The notes beneath the pieces were generated by a model that did no database searches, was not told the DNA's origin, and saw nothing but the letters and a program-made list of their open reading frames with translations. Position numbers and translations under genes: made by a program. A DNA stretch of 64,000 bases from Saccoglossus kowalevskii (lineage: Eukaryota > Hemichordata > Enteropneusta > Harrimaniidae). Shown here one piece after another: positions 1-14,431 of the stretch (its first letter is position 1; each line of letters starts with the position of its first letter). The stretch lies in the NCBI RefSeq assembly GCF_000003605.2, contig NW_003121417.1:216198-280197 (forward strand), read 5' to 3'.

Positions 1-724
1 TCTGCGCATTAGTTCAGAGCATCCATGTGCCAAGTTTCATTGAAATCCAATGAGTGGTTCTTCAAAAATCAGTGAAACAGTCATAGAACAGCTTAAAATC
101 AGTTAATTATCATGCAAATTAGGTAATTAATATTCATAGATTTTTACCCAAAACTAATCAAATCTGCATATTGGTTCAGAGCATCCATGTGCCAAGTTTC
201 ATCAAAATCTAATGAGTGGTTCTTCAAATATCAGTGGAACAGTCATGAAACAGCTTGAAATCAGTTAATTATCATTCAAATTAGGTAATTAATATTCATA
301 GATTTTTACCCAAAACTAATCAAATCTGCGCACTAGTTCAGAGCATCCATGTGCCAAGTTTCATCAAAATCCAATGAGTGGTTCTTCAAATATCAGTGGA
401 ACAGTCATGAAACAGCTTGAAATCAGTTAATTATCATTCAAATTAGGTAATTAATATTCATAGATTTTTACCCAAAACTAGTCAAATCTGCGCACTAGTT
501 CAGAGCATCCATGTGCCAAGTTTCATCAAAATCCAATGAGTGGTTCTTCAGATATCAGTGGAACAGTCTTGGAACCGCTAAAAATCAGCTAATTGTCATG
601 CAAATATTCATAGATTTTTACCAAAACCTAATCAACTCTGTGCATCTTCCCAGAGCATCTATGTACCAAGTTTCACGAAAATTTGATTAGTGGTTCTTGA
701 GATAACGGTGGAACAAAAAAAGTG

Positions 725-855
725 ACATACATACATACATACATACATACATACATACATACATACATACATACATACATACATACATACATACATACAT
801 ACATACATACATACATACATACATACATACATACATACATACATACATACATACA
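725..855. repeat. (ACAT)n microsatellite
   Basis: About 32 near-perfect copies of a 4-bp unit, placed between the tandem array and the terminal hairpin of the HINE-like element. It generates false Cys/Met/Tyr/Val open frames on the minus strand in all three phases. Confidence 0.97.
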
Positions 856-872
856 GACAGGGTAACTGCAAA

Positions 873-903
873 GACTCCCTTTTGTGCTTCGCACACGGGA
901 GTC
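873..903. repeat. Terminal hairpin of HINE-like copy 1
   Basis: Outer stem GACTCCC (873-879) pairs with GGGAGTC (897-903). An inner stem GTGC/GCAC closes on a TTC loop. The same hairpin ends copy 2 at 27656-27687, with one extra T in the internal loop. The outer arm equals the left terminus of copy 2 (ACTCCCGTGTGC at 26060). Confidence 0.85.
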
Positions 904-3900
904 AAAAATTGGACTGTTTAATGCAGCATAATAAAAAGTTGGCACTAAATACCAAATCTAGGACACTCAATATACAGTCTAGCATAGGACAAAATATATC
1001 AGGATGAACAGTAAAATAAAAAAGTCAAATGAACAAATCAAATATTAACCTCATATTCATCTATAATTTATTGCTTCATAGAATATTCGTTCAACACCCA
1101 CGTAAATATAACATCAGTATTACCGCATTTTATCTCTTGTAGTTTGTGGGGCTCTACTAATACTTTTATGCACGTGTGAGCAAAAAAATTAATCCCCATA
1201 AGCAATTTAAATGCACGTTTGTTGTATTGCAATACACTGGTGTTATATTAAACCGATCGGTGACGTATGCTTGCATGCAGTGTGATTCAATTACGATGTG
1301 AGTAGAGGATTACTTCGCTGTAAAATCTACCGGGCTGTTGATACGACTGCATCTGTTAACTGTTTACTTCGCGTTCAGGCATTACATGCCTGGCACGAGT
1401 GAGTCGCCAAACAATCAGAGCTCACCTTACAAGATTATTTAGTTCTGATTGGTTGCTGCATTGATCAAAATAGAGCGCAACGCGACTTGGATTATATTGG
1501 TTAGATTTAAGTTTGAATTGCTGTACCCCCCGTGTACGAATTACACGACTTGAGCCTGTATCAATACCGGATTGACGTGATGAATAAAATAGTGTGATTG
1601 GGACTAACAATCAAACATAAACTACATGCGTAAACTTAGAACAATTTTTCCTTTCTCTATGTACATTACTGACTATAGCTGTCAGAGAACGCAGATGGGA
1701 TATACGTAATTCGCCAATATATCGACTAGTAACCAATCATTATAAAAAAAATGATGTCAACAGGATGTCAAAAAATTAGACCTTCGCTAATGCTAAATCT
1801 TTCTGGTTAATTGAAAATTGAATGTAATTATTTTAGAAAAAAAATTCCCAGGGTGACATTGTTTTTGAAAGCTATGTTCCTATCATGCCTTTTTCTCACC
1901 ATCCATCACAACGCTTTGCGATAGATAAAAAAAATGATTTCACCACCCTGTTCCCCCGTCTATCATCAATAGCGTATCGGGCGTGTTACTTCTCGTTATT
2001 TGTAATTGCATGTTCATCGCCATATGTGCTGAACACTGATGAATAGAACGTGTCTTTGAAATCAGTCAACCAATTTAACATTCTGCACATTTTAATTTTA
2101 ACACGAACTAATTCATCGAATTGTGCTTTTGTGAACGTTACATATTGAAGTTTGTAAATTCTGTCTACTGAATACGTGTAGCCATTCTAACGTACAATAC
2201 CATTCAATTATAAGATCGAAAGATTAATGGCTTTCCATAATTTCACTTCAGTAACTTTATGTATACTCCTTTTTACGTGCACCTTGTAAAGATTTCGTTT
2301 TCTATTTCACTGAAACTGATGCTTTAATTGAAATGTTACACAACACTAACCATCCATCGCCAGAAATCTGACTCATAGACGAGTTAATCACAAATACGCA
2401 AACTTCTTGATTTCCAAGAAAATGAGATTCAGTCGACGATCTCTATACTCGCTACGAGTATTTTTTTTTTGCACATTTGCACATTAGAAGAAATCCCGTA
2501 TGAGACATCACTGCGGAGATAGAATGCGATATCCTGTAAAGGGCAAAGCTGAGCGTCATCTGTCTTTCGGCGGAACACCTGCGTTGCTACTGCTTTATGT
2601 CTTCGCAAGCTTTAATTGAGGACATTACTACCTAATATTTGTTCGATCGGATCAAATCAATAAAGACTGTTACTCGACACTAGCGTGAATTATTTGTCGT
2701 CGTAATTTTCTATTGGAAATTTTAATTTATTTACGAAACTGTTACTTCTTTGAGGTTTGGGTAGCATGTTTTCTAAGTTTGTAGTGATGTCGTATAATAG
2801 CTTCACAGTGTCTCGACGACGTGCGGATATTGTCTCAACATGTTTTTTTCTTTTCACGATAGTGTTTATTTATTTATGTGGTATTTGCAATCTGCATCTA
2901 CGAGACAACGTTTGAATGCTAGATGGAAATGCTACATTTTATAGCAATGCCATTAAAATGTGTTCTGACATTAGCGGTCGCTTTAGAAACCATGCACGTA
3001 CTTGATTTATGAATGCAATTACTGCTCCGTAGATGGATCTAATCAGACACTCGGTGATATATGTGACTTTATTGTACACGGGGTATGGCGTGTGTTTGCA
3101 CTTCCATATTATTGTTCTTTTCTTAACACTGCGCATATTATATAACCCCATAAATTAGTATATAATCTATCATTTTATGGTCGCGCATTAACAATTGCTC
3201 AAAGAATGAGTCTTCTGCCTGGCGTGTTGACTATACCCAAGTGACGATGTCTACTCCATCTCGTTTGCGGCGTTAGTCTGTTCACTCTTTCAATTAATCG
3301 CGAATGTATATTCATGAACGCGTGGGAGGACTGGTCTGAGGCAATATTGTACTTCTTTTCATTGAACTTGTTTATACTTGACTTGTTTTCATGTGGCTTT
3401 CAAGGACGAAAACACATCTTCCCATGTTATGGTTCGCCCCATCCTTCCCGTTAAAAACTTACATATGAATATGGTTGCTGTAGCAACAAGACGTATATTT
3501 GAGAAGTGACATTGTAGTTTTGAACAGAACATCTTTCCGAGCATGTCGTTATTGTTGTGGATGATTTCACTTTCCACTAGCATGATTATAATTGGTTTTA
3601 TATAATTTCAGCAATCGGGGAAGTACAAATGACATAAATCCTCATTAGGGGTTATCTTTCCTTAACATTTAACAAACACATGCGCCATGGCATCACTATG
3701 TCTACCCACTAGGTGAAAAATATAAATTTTAGGAGACGTACAATTATTCTCAAAGCTCGAGCTTCTGCTATCAACTGCCAACCATCTTCAATCACGTTAA
3801 TCACTGTTCAGAATGTATTTTTTCGAATAATCAAGAAGATATTATCGAACGCGCAACCCTGATCGTTAATCTATAAAACAAACGCAGTGTTGTTTGATAC

Positions 3901-6480
3901 TAGCATGTTATATGTGTAAATATGCATTCTTTGTATATCATGTTTCAAAAATCGAATACATAATCAGTAAAACGATATATATTTAGACACATATAGATAC
4001 ATTAAAAGAAATGTTTTTTGTTTATTTCTCTGTCACCGGTAATTTACGCTATTATATGTACGCGCAATGGACATGCATTTGATATGGTCATTCAGTTTAA
4101 ATTAATCAACTCGTATAGTAATATTTAATGTCTCTGTCACTTTTGTATATACTAATACATGTAATCCCTGAAGGCGATGTAAATTGTGCACACGAATTCC
4201 TATAAACATGCAAACCGTGTTTGGCATATATAAAGATCCCCTTACATGTACATATTAATTACAATGTGTTAATCTGCAGATGCACTTCGATGGCGCTGGT
4301 ATAACTCTTGAATCAAATATATTCTAAGACTCTTAGACTTTTGCGCTTACCGAACAGGTACAATTCAAATTGATTTGTATTACTATAAGAGCATGCCACT
4401 TTTAATATGTAGATCCGTATCCATACAAATAATGACATTTATGCAAATCATTGCCAAAAGCTAGCACGGTTTCTAAGTGTTATTTCTCCATTACTAACGA
4501 ATAATGCTCTTACCATTTACTCGAATAAAATTCCTTCTATCAATTTGAGCAAGTTACCGACTCTCGTAATCACATAAATGAGTTTTTGGTTACGGGCATT
4601 TGCTCTGTATACAGTAAAACTAATATCACATCGAAGCAAACTCGAGAATTATTTATGATCCTAAAATGCCATCGAACATCCATGAACCCAGAACAATAGA
4701 TCACAAGCATAAACCGAGGGACTCACATTGCAATGAATATAACATAAAACAGTACTATAATATAAATTGTATCATTTTATGTGAAATATAATTTAGGCGC
4801 ATAATGACATTGCATTATACAGCGTCAGAAAATCTGTATATACAGCAGGAAGTCCACTCAACAAACATGAATAAAACGTAACCCTAATCCACTTGTTTGT
4901 CGCTGGTATTTGCGTATACATCATCTTAAATAACTAAATGACACATACACCCCATAGCACGGCCTGTCCCAGAGTCTGCGCAAACCCAATAAACACTGTA
5001 CGGATTTATGAAGGTGACGTGAAGTCATAATATTGCAGATTAACTCACTTGAGATAAGTGTAGAATAACGTTTGTGTTCAATGCAAACGAAGTTGATGAA
5101 TCACAACCATATATCAACGTGTTTGCTTTTCTAAATAATTAATTTTCTCACAGTATTAACAGAGCTGCTAAATACATTGGTTTTACATCAATAATAAAGC
5201 TTCATGTACACAATAAATTTTGATTTAGATTGATGCAGGGTGATGTCACATATGGGGCGAGATGTCCTCAATCATCTTGAAACATATTATTCCTTATAGT
5301 TGTATTCCCACTTTATATGACCTGCAGAACACCAATCCCTGACACCCCCAATAGCTTTGAATAATGCACAGTTCATGATAAAACTCATACAATATAATCC
5401 AGAAGTCGAATTTACAAGTCTCTCTTAAAATAAAATAAAATAAAATAATATAATGTGACATTGAGCGATAGCAACAATACGAAGTATGTTTGACTTGGTG
5501 ATTAAAATCTACGCCCTTCTGTGCTGGCTAGTTTCAGTACTAGTGCGGCAATGTTTAAGAAAATAACAGTAGTCAGTGGGAGGCGTTCTATATATAAAAC
5601 AATAACTAGGGAGGCAACATTAATAGAATGTCTTCAATTGACGTATCTTTCTCTTCCTGAATGTTATCATGTTTGTTAATGTTTGTCAGTCCGTTTATTG
5701 GTTTGTTTTTATTGCATAGTGTATATCATGGGTTTATTTTATTAGTGAACTTCCGGAGATTGTAAAATTAACTACTCCGAATCTAACACTCTTACGCGAA
5801 ATTTCTTTTGTTGTGCTAACAATAATCACATCGACATTTTAATTTATTTTGTTATTAAATTCAATTAATAAAATATACCAGCTGGTCAATGTAATACGTA
5901 ACAGCACGTATTTGTCTATAGTATGTGCAAACTACGATTTGAATGAGTTGAAAACGTTCTTCCTTCCACGCTTTAATGTCAGGTACACGAATCGACTTTG
6001 TATCAACACACTTGACAATAACCGTAATTTATACAAAGTACACGTACGTGATTAGTGAGTTCATTCACCAGCGAATATAAGTGAACACTAGATGTCCTAT
6101 TTTGTTTCACATTAAATGCAACCCTCGCGTTTACATAGGTTCTCATTAATGATTCCCGGGAAAGAGATAATATATTTTCTTTTCATCAGAGCTCTATTTA
6201 CGATCTCTCATATTTCATCTCAAAATGTGTTGACAGTATCAAGATCATTGTGTTTTAGAAAAGTTCGCTGCTTTACTATTTCATAATTAAAATACGACGC
6301 GATGAGACTCTGTTCATTGAACTCGTCACATCACTTTCAACCACGAGTGTTATATCCGTGCATTGTATATCACAGTGGGTGGCGATGTGTCATAGTCTTA
6401 TAAGAGCAAACACGTTTGATTGATTTATATTTGACTCATTACCATTTGTCATTTCTGAATCACTTCATCTTTGTTCAATC
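904..6480. other. AT-rich non-coding DNA
   Basis: No supported gene, array or RNA. The longest open frames are about 70 codons, have no splice-like borders and run through AT-rich text. Only a short (AAAAT)n run at about 5427-5448 stands out. Confidence 0.7.
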
Positions 6481-6482
6481 AG

Positions 6483-6605
6483 GAATTCTTGAGTTATTCT
6501 CCCGTAGTCCGCCCGCACATAACGTGCCCTCGTTGCCGACTGGCGCCAATTGTTGGGGATCCACCTAATCGCATCCAACTCTCTGAGATGGGTCGACCAA
6601 TTTAA
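6483..6605 (+). CDS. Weak candidate terminal exon, unknown product
   Basis: A pyrimidine-rich stretch ends in CAG at 6482 and is followed by an open frame of 40 codons to a TAA at 6603-6605. This segment is visibly richer in GC than the DNA on either side. The peptide holds a CPRC motif and several prolines but matches no family I can name. The minus strand is also open across the same interval, so the openness may reflect base composition alone. There is no neighbouring exon to join it to. Treat it as a lead only. Confidence 0.2.
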   Translation, partial: EFLSYSPVVRPHITCPRCRLAPIVGDPPNRIQLSEMGRPI

Positions 6606-9040
6606 ATTAAGCTTGGTGTGACGGAAATATATATTGGGCTGCAGCACGTCATGTTTGTATATATTTTCCGATTTAATATGGCCAACAGGTGGTCATTTCG
6701 TTTTGTTTATTATTGTATATTTATATTAATTAAGTATGTCCATTGGTGATGAGTTGAGCCAACAAGTCATAAAAACATTTTATATTGTGATATAGACTTA
6801 GGTTATGTATTCCGTTCAAACATGGCCAACCAGCGACCTCAAATGAATTATCATCATGTCAATCTTAATTGAAAATATCCAAAGTATCTACGTTTTTTCT
6901 GGACGTGTTCATATAATAAGGTTTGAAAATATTGTATCAGATAACAAAGCAAAGTTACACATATCTCATGATTAACTTTCGAGCATACGCATTGATTAAA
7001 ACTTGCGTGTGCATGCCAGAGAACCGACTGCCCGACCGCCAGTCGGCTACATTTTATCAGAAACATCCTTCCACCTACCATTTCTTTTAAACACATCTAC
7101 TTACATTTTCCATTTTTGTAAATATCAGTCACTCATTTGAGCTGTATGATAAAAATATTTGACATTGTTAAAATGTAATGTCATCTTTGTATACCATATT
7201 TGTATACGCGCGTGCGAGTCACAATTGGCCTTACATGTTACATAATATGTAATTGAACAAGGAAATAACGGCGAGTACACGGCATAGTAAATACTATATT
7301 GAATGAAAGTGAACAGTGTGTGTGTGTGACAGTGTGTGACTCGAACCGAAGCTCGCGTACAGCACCTAATTATAAATCGCTCAGTCTTGGCAAGTCTTCC
7401 GCTCGGATACAGTGCATCCCCTCAATATATTTAGACGTACCGAGACGTGAAGCCAGGCGATTTGGTTCCGTAAGCGAGCGTCGGTTCGAGTCATGCATGA
7501 AGTACATATTTACTTTTATTCAACATGCCATGTTGGCAGCTACTATGAGTTTAAATGTACTTCGGTACTCGCAAACATAACATTTCATTTTTTTTATTTT
7601 TCAACAAATTTCCCAAGATTGATATACATCAGCTTTGTCAAATTTGTTTCTGATATCGGTACATTTCCAGTTTCCATGGATACTAGTATTGTTAACATAT
7701 TCATTCCAATTAATGACAATAACGTTAAAACATTATTCCAATTATGTATAATTTTCTGTTTACGACGAATGAGAGGGTAATTAGAGAACAAATCCCGAAT
7801 TGCAGTGTAATCAATCACTATGAAATAGTGAATCAATATATTCAGTTGAATTAAGCCAACATGAAACAACGCAATTAAGGTATGTTCGCTCTAACTACTT
7901 ATTCGAATCAATGATGGGAGTATTAAAATCCGTCGTACATTCGCGGTTTCGTATTGCGATTTCCGGTGACTCCCCATTAAAATGGTTATGTTTAACGTCT
8001 ATAACTGAAGATAAACTTGTGATCATTTTTTTTGTCGTAATCATGACAATACCATATGCAACTCGTTTTCACGAGTCTCTGGGGAATACATTATATAGCC
8101 TATTACTATCGAATAATTGCTAACCGGAAATCTGCGTATATAACTTGTATCATCACTATTATAAGTACTGACAACACTGAATGGGATATTTAATATATAG
8201 TATTATGCGATCTTTATATGACCACGCACCATTCTTTACACTTGTTCTTAAATTGTCTGTATTTTCGTTTACCGATTACTAGAACAATTATCAAACTTCG
8301 CGTTCACATGAATTAAACATGGTTATTGAGGAATGCGTACTCTTAGACAAGTTGATCAACACTCAACTCAAGTATATAGTCGCTTATTCATAGTAGTTTG
8401 TACAAAACTATTAAAATTCCTTTATTTTACATCAAATCAAAAGTTAGTTTTTAATTTTACTGCTCATGATGTTACAAACCAATTTACTACTCATAATTAT
8501 TTGCCGTTTTTTCCCAGTCAATGTTTTTTTTCACTCATATGCATAAGTAAGCATGTGTAAAAATGCCACCACCGACTCCTTCCAGAAAATGGGCATTTTT
8601 GTTCGCAACCACAATCCAATAAGAAGCTGCGTGTTGTTACGACAGTAGATTTCCCTATACCTTTTTATGCATACATTACATTACCGTTGAGCTAAACTGA
8701 CTTGCAAACGAAGTTGCTAAGTATATATTAAATTAGAGAGCGTAAATCGCCGTCATAAATGCAATAATATTGCATAATTTATCCTCATCAATATTTTTAC
8801 CCTATTGTATATACATTTAACATGCTCACGTAATGACAAGTTACTTTCTCCTTCAAAAGAAAGACTAAAGTTTGTAAAAATTTGTTCACCAATGAAACAA
8901 TGTCTTTATATTTAAACAATATCTCCAAAGCAACTGAATCAATCTCTCCTAAAAAATAATGAGTTGGTTTATGTTTAAAGAACAACTCCTACGTAAAAAC
9001 CCAAGACAACGAGATCCAGATCTCAACTAACCTCTTACCT
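6606..9040. other. AT-rich non-coding DNA
   Basis: Nothing supported. Open frames near 7299-7580 and 7493-7869 overlap on both strands and have no recognisable motif. A GTTCGAGTC box near 7489 has no tRNA fold around it. Confidence 0.65.
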
Positions 9041-9560
9041 CAGGAGATGTAATCATTCTCGAAATCCAAAATCGACGGGTACGACATATTTATGACAGAC
9101 ATTTTGATGAAATGAAAAATCATTTGCGAAATTGTTGTTTTCATGGGAACTGGATGTACATCTCTACCAATATTCAATAGATAGACCATTGCCTCAAGAC
9201 AATCTTGCCAGCAAATTCATCTTTGCTTTTTCCATCTATCATTATATTTTTTCAGTTGTAAATGAAAAATAACTATTGTTTCAATGGCATATCTGAATCT
9301 CTACTAAAATCTAATGAATCAAGGGCAATCCTTCCTGAATTTTTTTTATAAAATTCCATCCAGTGGTTTTTAATTATAAATGAAAAACTATTCCCAGAAT
9401 TGCCGTTTCTATAGAAACCAGATCCGCATCTCTACTAAAATGTAATCCACCGGTGCGTATCAAGGGCACCCTCCTCAAAATTGTATGAAATATAAATGAA
9501 AAAAATTACTTCCAAAATTAATGTTTCTTTGGTAAACGACTCCTCATCTCTCCCAACTCA
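9040..9560 (+). repeat. Decayed tandem array (units of about 130-150 bp)
   Basis: The phrases 'aaatgaaaaa', 'tctctactaaaat(c/g)taat' and 'tcaagggca' recur about every 130-150 bp, each unit diverged from the next. The phrase 'ccatccagtggttttta' resembles the 'ccaatgagtggttctt' phrase of the arrays at 1-640 and 26-27 kb, so this looks like an older relative of the same class of array element. No terminal hairpin remains visible. Confidence 0.55.
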
Positions 9561-11589
9561 ATGGATTGGTCGTTGCACATCAACAGCAACACACTATATG
9601 TCATTTCATCCGTTATAAGTATTACAAAACATAGATTTGTGATTTCACACATTCAGCAAAACATGCATACATTCCTTCATGCTTATTATAGGCAGGCGAT
9701 AAGAGATGATTTGACTAAAAATCGATTGAATGTGCACGTCGTTTTTCCAAAAGCACACGAAATATGAATAGCATTACTCAGTCACAATATCAACTCACGT
9801 ATCTTATATTTGCAGGGAAGATGATTGCGTTTTCACTATGTATTCAGCCCCGAATGAATAGAATCAACCATACGATGCTATATTCGCCGTTAGATGGAAC
9901 GACATTATGTTATGAAAAGAATAAAAAAAAAAATTCTGTTTTTCTGACACCGATAATAAATATTTATTTTTCCTGCCGGATAGATTTTTAGATACGTTTC
10001 CATAATGCATGCGTTACAGCTTTCATCTCAAGAGGCATTAAAAGAATACCGCATATTATATAACGCGTTGTTAAATCATTTATTCACATTTTGCACAAGT
10101 CGATGAATATTATAATTTCCTGTACAAACTCTAACTATACAATTCTTGTTGATTGGAAAATATGCTGGCTTCTCACCGACCAAGTCGATATCGTAAAAAT
10201 TATGGTACCACAAATGATTGCAAAGAATAAGGAACAGGATCAATGCTGCCGGTGTGAGTGCATTAAGGTAGCAAAGTACGTCACGGCAAATCCTTAATTA
10301 CTTGTTAATATTAATCTCGTAATTTGGTAGGCCAAAAAATAAAATTTCATAAAAAAATCACTAAACAGCATGTTCTGGCATTCTAGCCATGGCCACAACT
10401 ACCACATTGAAGATATACCTCCACACACGTTGCAACTTTATCAGGAGAAGTAGACGTAATATTATAACAGTTGTTTACACAACTGTATATGACCACTATA
10501 TATATTTTGTCTACATGACAATCTGCGGTCGATTGGAAACGAGTAATCAATCCGAAATTACGGCTGGTTGCAGAGATCCGTGGCAATTGAAATGTTACTA
10601 AATAACATTAGGATTATATTCATCTAAAATCATTCACTGGTAGCGTAACATAGTCAGTCAGTGTCAAGGTCATGGTATTTATGCGAGTTTGATAAGACAA
10701 TTATCGGCCGCCTTCAAAATGTACACACTTGTTCACCATGAGGTCGGGGATACCGGGTTTGTACATTGAGAACAAAAGGTCACAGGCCAGCCCATGCACA
10801 TTTTTATTTATCCGCGCATAGGCTATGACAGCATAAACGACGGTTACATGAAATAGTCATTTTTCGCTTATATACAATGAGTGACACAGACTATTGACTA
10901 GCCTCAACAGATTATAAAATTAGGAAATAAATTCAATGCTTATCAACAAAATACATGATCAATCGATGTAGCATAACTGTCTTTCAACATTAAGGAATCC
11001 TTCAGCACTCACAATTGGTCGGTGCCTCTAGGTTAACCGATCTAGTCCTTTCCCTTCACTTCTATTTTTATAACCCATTAGCCATAACCTCTCTCTGACC
11101 GTATAATTGTTTCTGTCATCGCATTAATTGTGATGAATGGAAAGTAGTGACAGCACTTGACTGTTCCATGCCTTAGGATATTCGTTGGGGTACGTTTATT
11201 TTTGCAGTATCCCGACTTTGGCAGTGCGATTATTTATAAATTTACAGAGATCTCAAACGTGATATGAATTGACAATATGGAGATTCGTAATTATTTATGT
11301 ATTATTAATCTGCAGATAAGTCATTCAACTTATTGTGGAACAATAACTTGTGATGCTATGTGTTCATAATGTATTTTCGGTCACTTCGCCCGGGATATAT
11401 GACCGCAGGATAAACGCATCGCACGACAGGGCGAGTTGTAAGTAGGGTACTATGCGTTTATGTCTAATGCTATTCTCAAGTTTTGAAGATTTTGCATTCA
11501 GCTTTCTGGTTTTTTTTTATTGTATACTCAATACACGAAATACTTACATGTCACTGTTTGGTGGCCTTGTTGTTTTACGTTTATTCCAG
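9561..11589. other. AT-rich non-coding DNA
   Basis: No supported gene. A perfect TCAAGGTCA (10664-10672) matches the extended half-site of ERR/FTZ-F1 nuclear receptors but stands alone. A 70-codon frame at 10389-10601 begins in a good start context (ccATGGcc) but has no other support. Confidence 0.6.
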
Positions 11590-11727
11590 TTTCAGTGGAG
11601 GCGGCACCGCCGAAAAAAATGCGCGACGACTTGCGCCTACTGGGCGCAAGGAATGGTGAGCAGATCTCGCCCCTACTCATGCAAAATTCCGAGCCGCCGC
11701 CTCTGGGTTATAAAACATGTATAGCAG
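11590..11727 (+). CDS. Candidate internal coding exon, phase 1-1, unknown product
   Basis: A T-rich tract ends in TTATTCCAG at 11589, a good acceptor. The open segment that follows is much richer in GC than its surroundings and runs to CAG|GTAGGA at 11727/11728, a good donor. The length is 138 nt, so it can be skipped or included without changing frame. The peptide (about 46 residues) has PPKKMRDDLRLLG in its first half and SEPPPLGYKTC near its end: charged and Pro-rich, with one Cys. An alternative acceptor lies 6 nt downstream (TTTCAG). An alternative donor (AATG|GTGAGC, 11655/11656) would give a 66-nt exon, also in frame. No family recognised. If real, the surrounding window lies in introns of a plus-strand gene. 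Confidence 0.42.
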
Positions 11728-14431
11728 GTAGGATAAGCACATGTACGCATGTGCGGCACCATGGCAGCCTACAAGCAAAATGAATTTCATCGTAAAATTC
11801 CCCATCACGCGCTGAAATTGTTTTTTTTTTTTAATTTAGACATTCTTCATAAAGAGTGACATACTTTATGTCAGAAGCTGTACAATAGGATGTATTCACA
11901 CGCTTAGATCAGTGACGAGGAGAACGTGGGTATCAATATATTAAATGATAATATGTTTCAGGTCAACATAAACGGGAACATAGCATAAAGGGAACAGCAA
12001 TAACACATGTGAGTTCAATGTATGAATGCTTAGTTGAAAAGGCCACTTTCACAGCAATGTCAAAATGTGTACTTAACCTTAAATTATCCTTTTATACAAA
12101 GTGCACGTTCGTGATTTGTAAATTCAATTACTAGTCTATAAATGAAAATAATGAGTGACTGCTAGGTGCCATATGTTTCTATGCCATGCGTGAAACGCTC
12201 GTGTTCGCGCTGCTTCATTGTGCGTTTTTTCAATGGAGAAATGATTGCATATTTATTGTTATTGAAAATGCCATTTTCATCGTTAGGCAATACAATTTCC
12301 AAAAATAAATTATATCATATATTCTTTTTGCGTGACCACTGACAGACAATTGCGTATGCTCACTTGTGTTCATCTTCCTTCGTGTGTACTCAAGTTAAAT
12401 TAATATGAGTAGTCGACAGAAAAGGCAGGAGTTGAAGAAGATTGAACAGTAGTTACTGTCACATTACATTTGTCACGTAAATTGTTTCGTGTGCCGTGTG
12501 AAGCTCTTTCGGTAATTGCGCAGGCACATTCATGGACATGGATTAGTTTATAGAAACTATAGGAAACGTGTAATTTCGTCTGTAAATATATTGTAAACAT
12601 ACAAAGTATTTTATTCAGTGCGCAACACAAATTGGGCACTGCTCAAAGTCTACCGTGTAAGGATACGCTTTTCAATATTGGGTTGCCTGTATATACACAT
12701 TGTATATTGAGGAACAATCCTCAGCATGATCGAATAGATACGACATAACATCAGACATTAATTAGATTAAAAATATGTATGAAACAGAAGACGTAATGTC
12801 ATACTTACACGATGTTCACATTCGAATCTGCAAACAAATCCCAGAAAAAAAACACAGAATACAACGAATAAACCTAACTGTCTGGAAAGCATGCAAATTA
12901 CACATCTATTAAAATACATGACATTGTCTAATGAGAGAGAGAGAGGGAGAGAGAGCGAGAGAGAATGATATATGCCCCGCTAGGTATACACATCTAGAAA
13001 ATTATGTCATCTGTTCCAAACAAAATGAGCCCATCATGCCTCAATATTATATTGATCTTAATTGAAAATCAAATACTTCCCATTATTTAAACATATTGGT
13101 CTGCGCCAAGCAAGTAATACTGGTACCATACTTGCGTACAGTTTACATACTTATGCCCAAGAACAGACAATTAGTGGGCCATATAATTATGGTATACGTA
13201 TAAAAGGATCACTTGCTTGTTAAGACTGTTTTTATTATCTGTACTGTATGGCAGATTTGTTATTATCGAACAAAATTTATAGCAGATTATGTGAAAATAT
13301 GCCCCCTGAAAAATTCATTCGCGTCTGTGGTTTGACGCAACCTTTGACCTGTATTGCTATCAGTTAAACAATGTTCGAGAACGGTTGCGGTGGCACTGTG
13401 GGTACATCGAAGTTATTGATCGCATGCCTGTTATCACCTGATATATGAGGAAAATCATGATACATACTCATAAGTAAGCCATTCGTATGATTTAATAGCG
13501 TTGATGAATAGCGTTCTAGTCACCAAGCTACTTGGGTGAGAGTGCCTACACGGAAATCTGCTATTTAGTGTTCTTAATAAAGCCTCTATCAATCGACACT
13601 AATGCGATGGTAGACATACACTATCCAAGATTACAGCCGGAGATATATAGCCGCGGTGCATTGTGTGAAGACAAACATATCTTACCGAATGACTATTATC
13701 TATGCGTATGTATATCATTATGAAATCAGCTGCATATCGGAAATGACGTATATACAAATAGGGCGCATACATACGTGACCCTGCAGTAACATTTCTTGGA
13801 ACAAACAAAAACAGATTATAATTGATCGAACGACCTTTAATTTGCCTTCACTTAGTACTCCCCACAGGTGCAAATATTGTATCCAGAAGGTATTTCGTGC
13901 CGATTTGTTATATGTGTAACAACCGTTAATAAGAATTAAAAGACAACATTGCGGGAGTGTAATAATTGGTCTATACCGGTCCACTAAACAGGTCAAAACT
14001 CAGATAATTTTTTTGTGCTTAGTTTAATTAATTTCTTATTTCTATGTACCCATCGCATACATCGTAACACATTATTGATTTGCATATTGCGAGTGCGCGA
14101 GTCGAGTGAATAAACGATTTCCTGAGAGTCCTGCGTATTTCACGTAATTGATATATTGGGGGTATTATAGTCGTTACATTGCGCATGTATGCGACTTGTA
14201 TCGAACACGCGCTGACTGTCTTGGACAAAGGCCCCCTAACACGCATGGATGACAGGGACCAAAGTTTAAGTTTAATATTTTATATTAAGTTTCATTTCTG
14301 AGTGCACTGGAAAAATACATTAAGAACAATAAATTTAATGTGAAATCGATTAGTCAATATGGACAAGCGCCTTACCACTGCAGAGAAACGCGCCCCCTAC
14401 CACACCACAATGATTGATCTTAAAAGTACAA
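11728..14431. other. AT-rich non-coding DNA
   Basis: Nothing supported apart from a (GA)n run at 12933-12964. Overlapping open frames on both strands around 13532-13996 show no motif or splice-like border. Confidence 0.65.
12933..12964. repeat. (GA)n microsatellite
   Basis: An imperfect GA dinucleotide run of about 32 bp with two interruptions. Confidence 0.9.

Larger units (their letters stand above)
1..903 (+). mobile_element. HINE/Helentron-like element, copy 1 (left end outside window)
   Basis: The sequence is a direct tandem array. Equivalent points recur at 1, 163, 325 and 487, so the unit is 162 bp; a last unit shortened by loss of an AT-rich block begins near 637. Each unit carries the phrases 'gagcatccatgtgccaag' and 'ttaggtaattaat'. 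The array leads into an ACAT microsatellite (725-855) and ends in a hairpin (873-903). The order array, microsatellite, hairpin is that of Helentron-derived non-autonomous elements (DINE-1/HINE, 'pearl'-like). No transposase or Rep/helicase frame is present. The short frames in the microsatellite are simple-repeat artefacts. A second copy lies at 26060-27686 in the same orientation. Confidence 0.7.

Noticed and set aside
659-945. Three Cys/Met/Tyr/Val-rich open frames on the minus strand
   Set aside because: They are translations of the ACAT microsatellite in different phases.
7485-7496. GGTTCGAGTC box
   Set aside because: The flanks do not form acceptor, D or anticodon stems.
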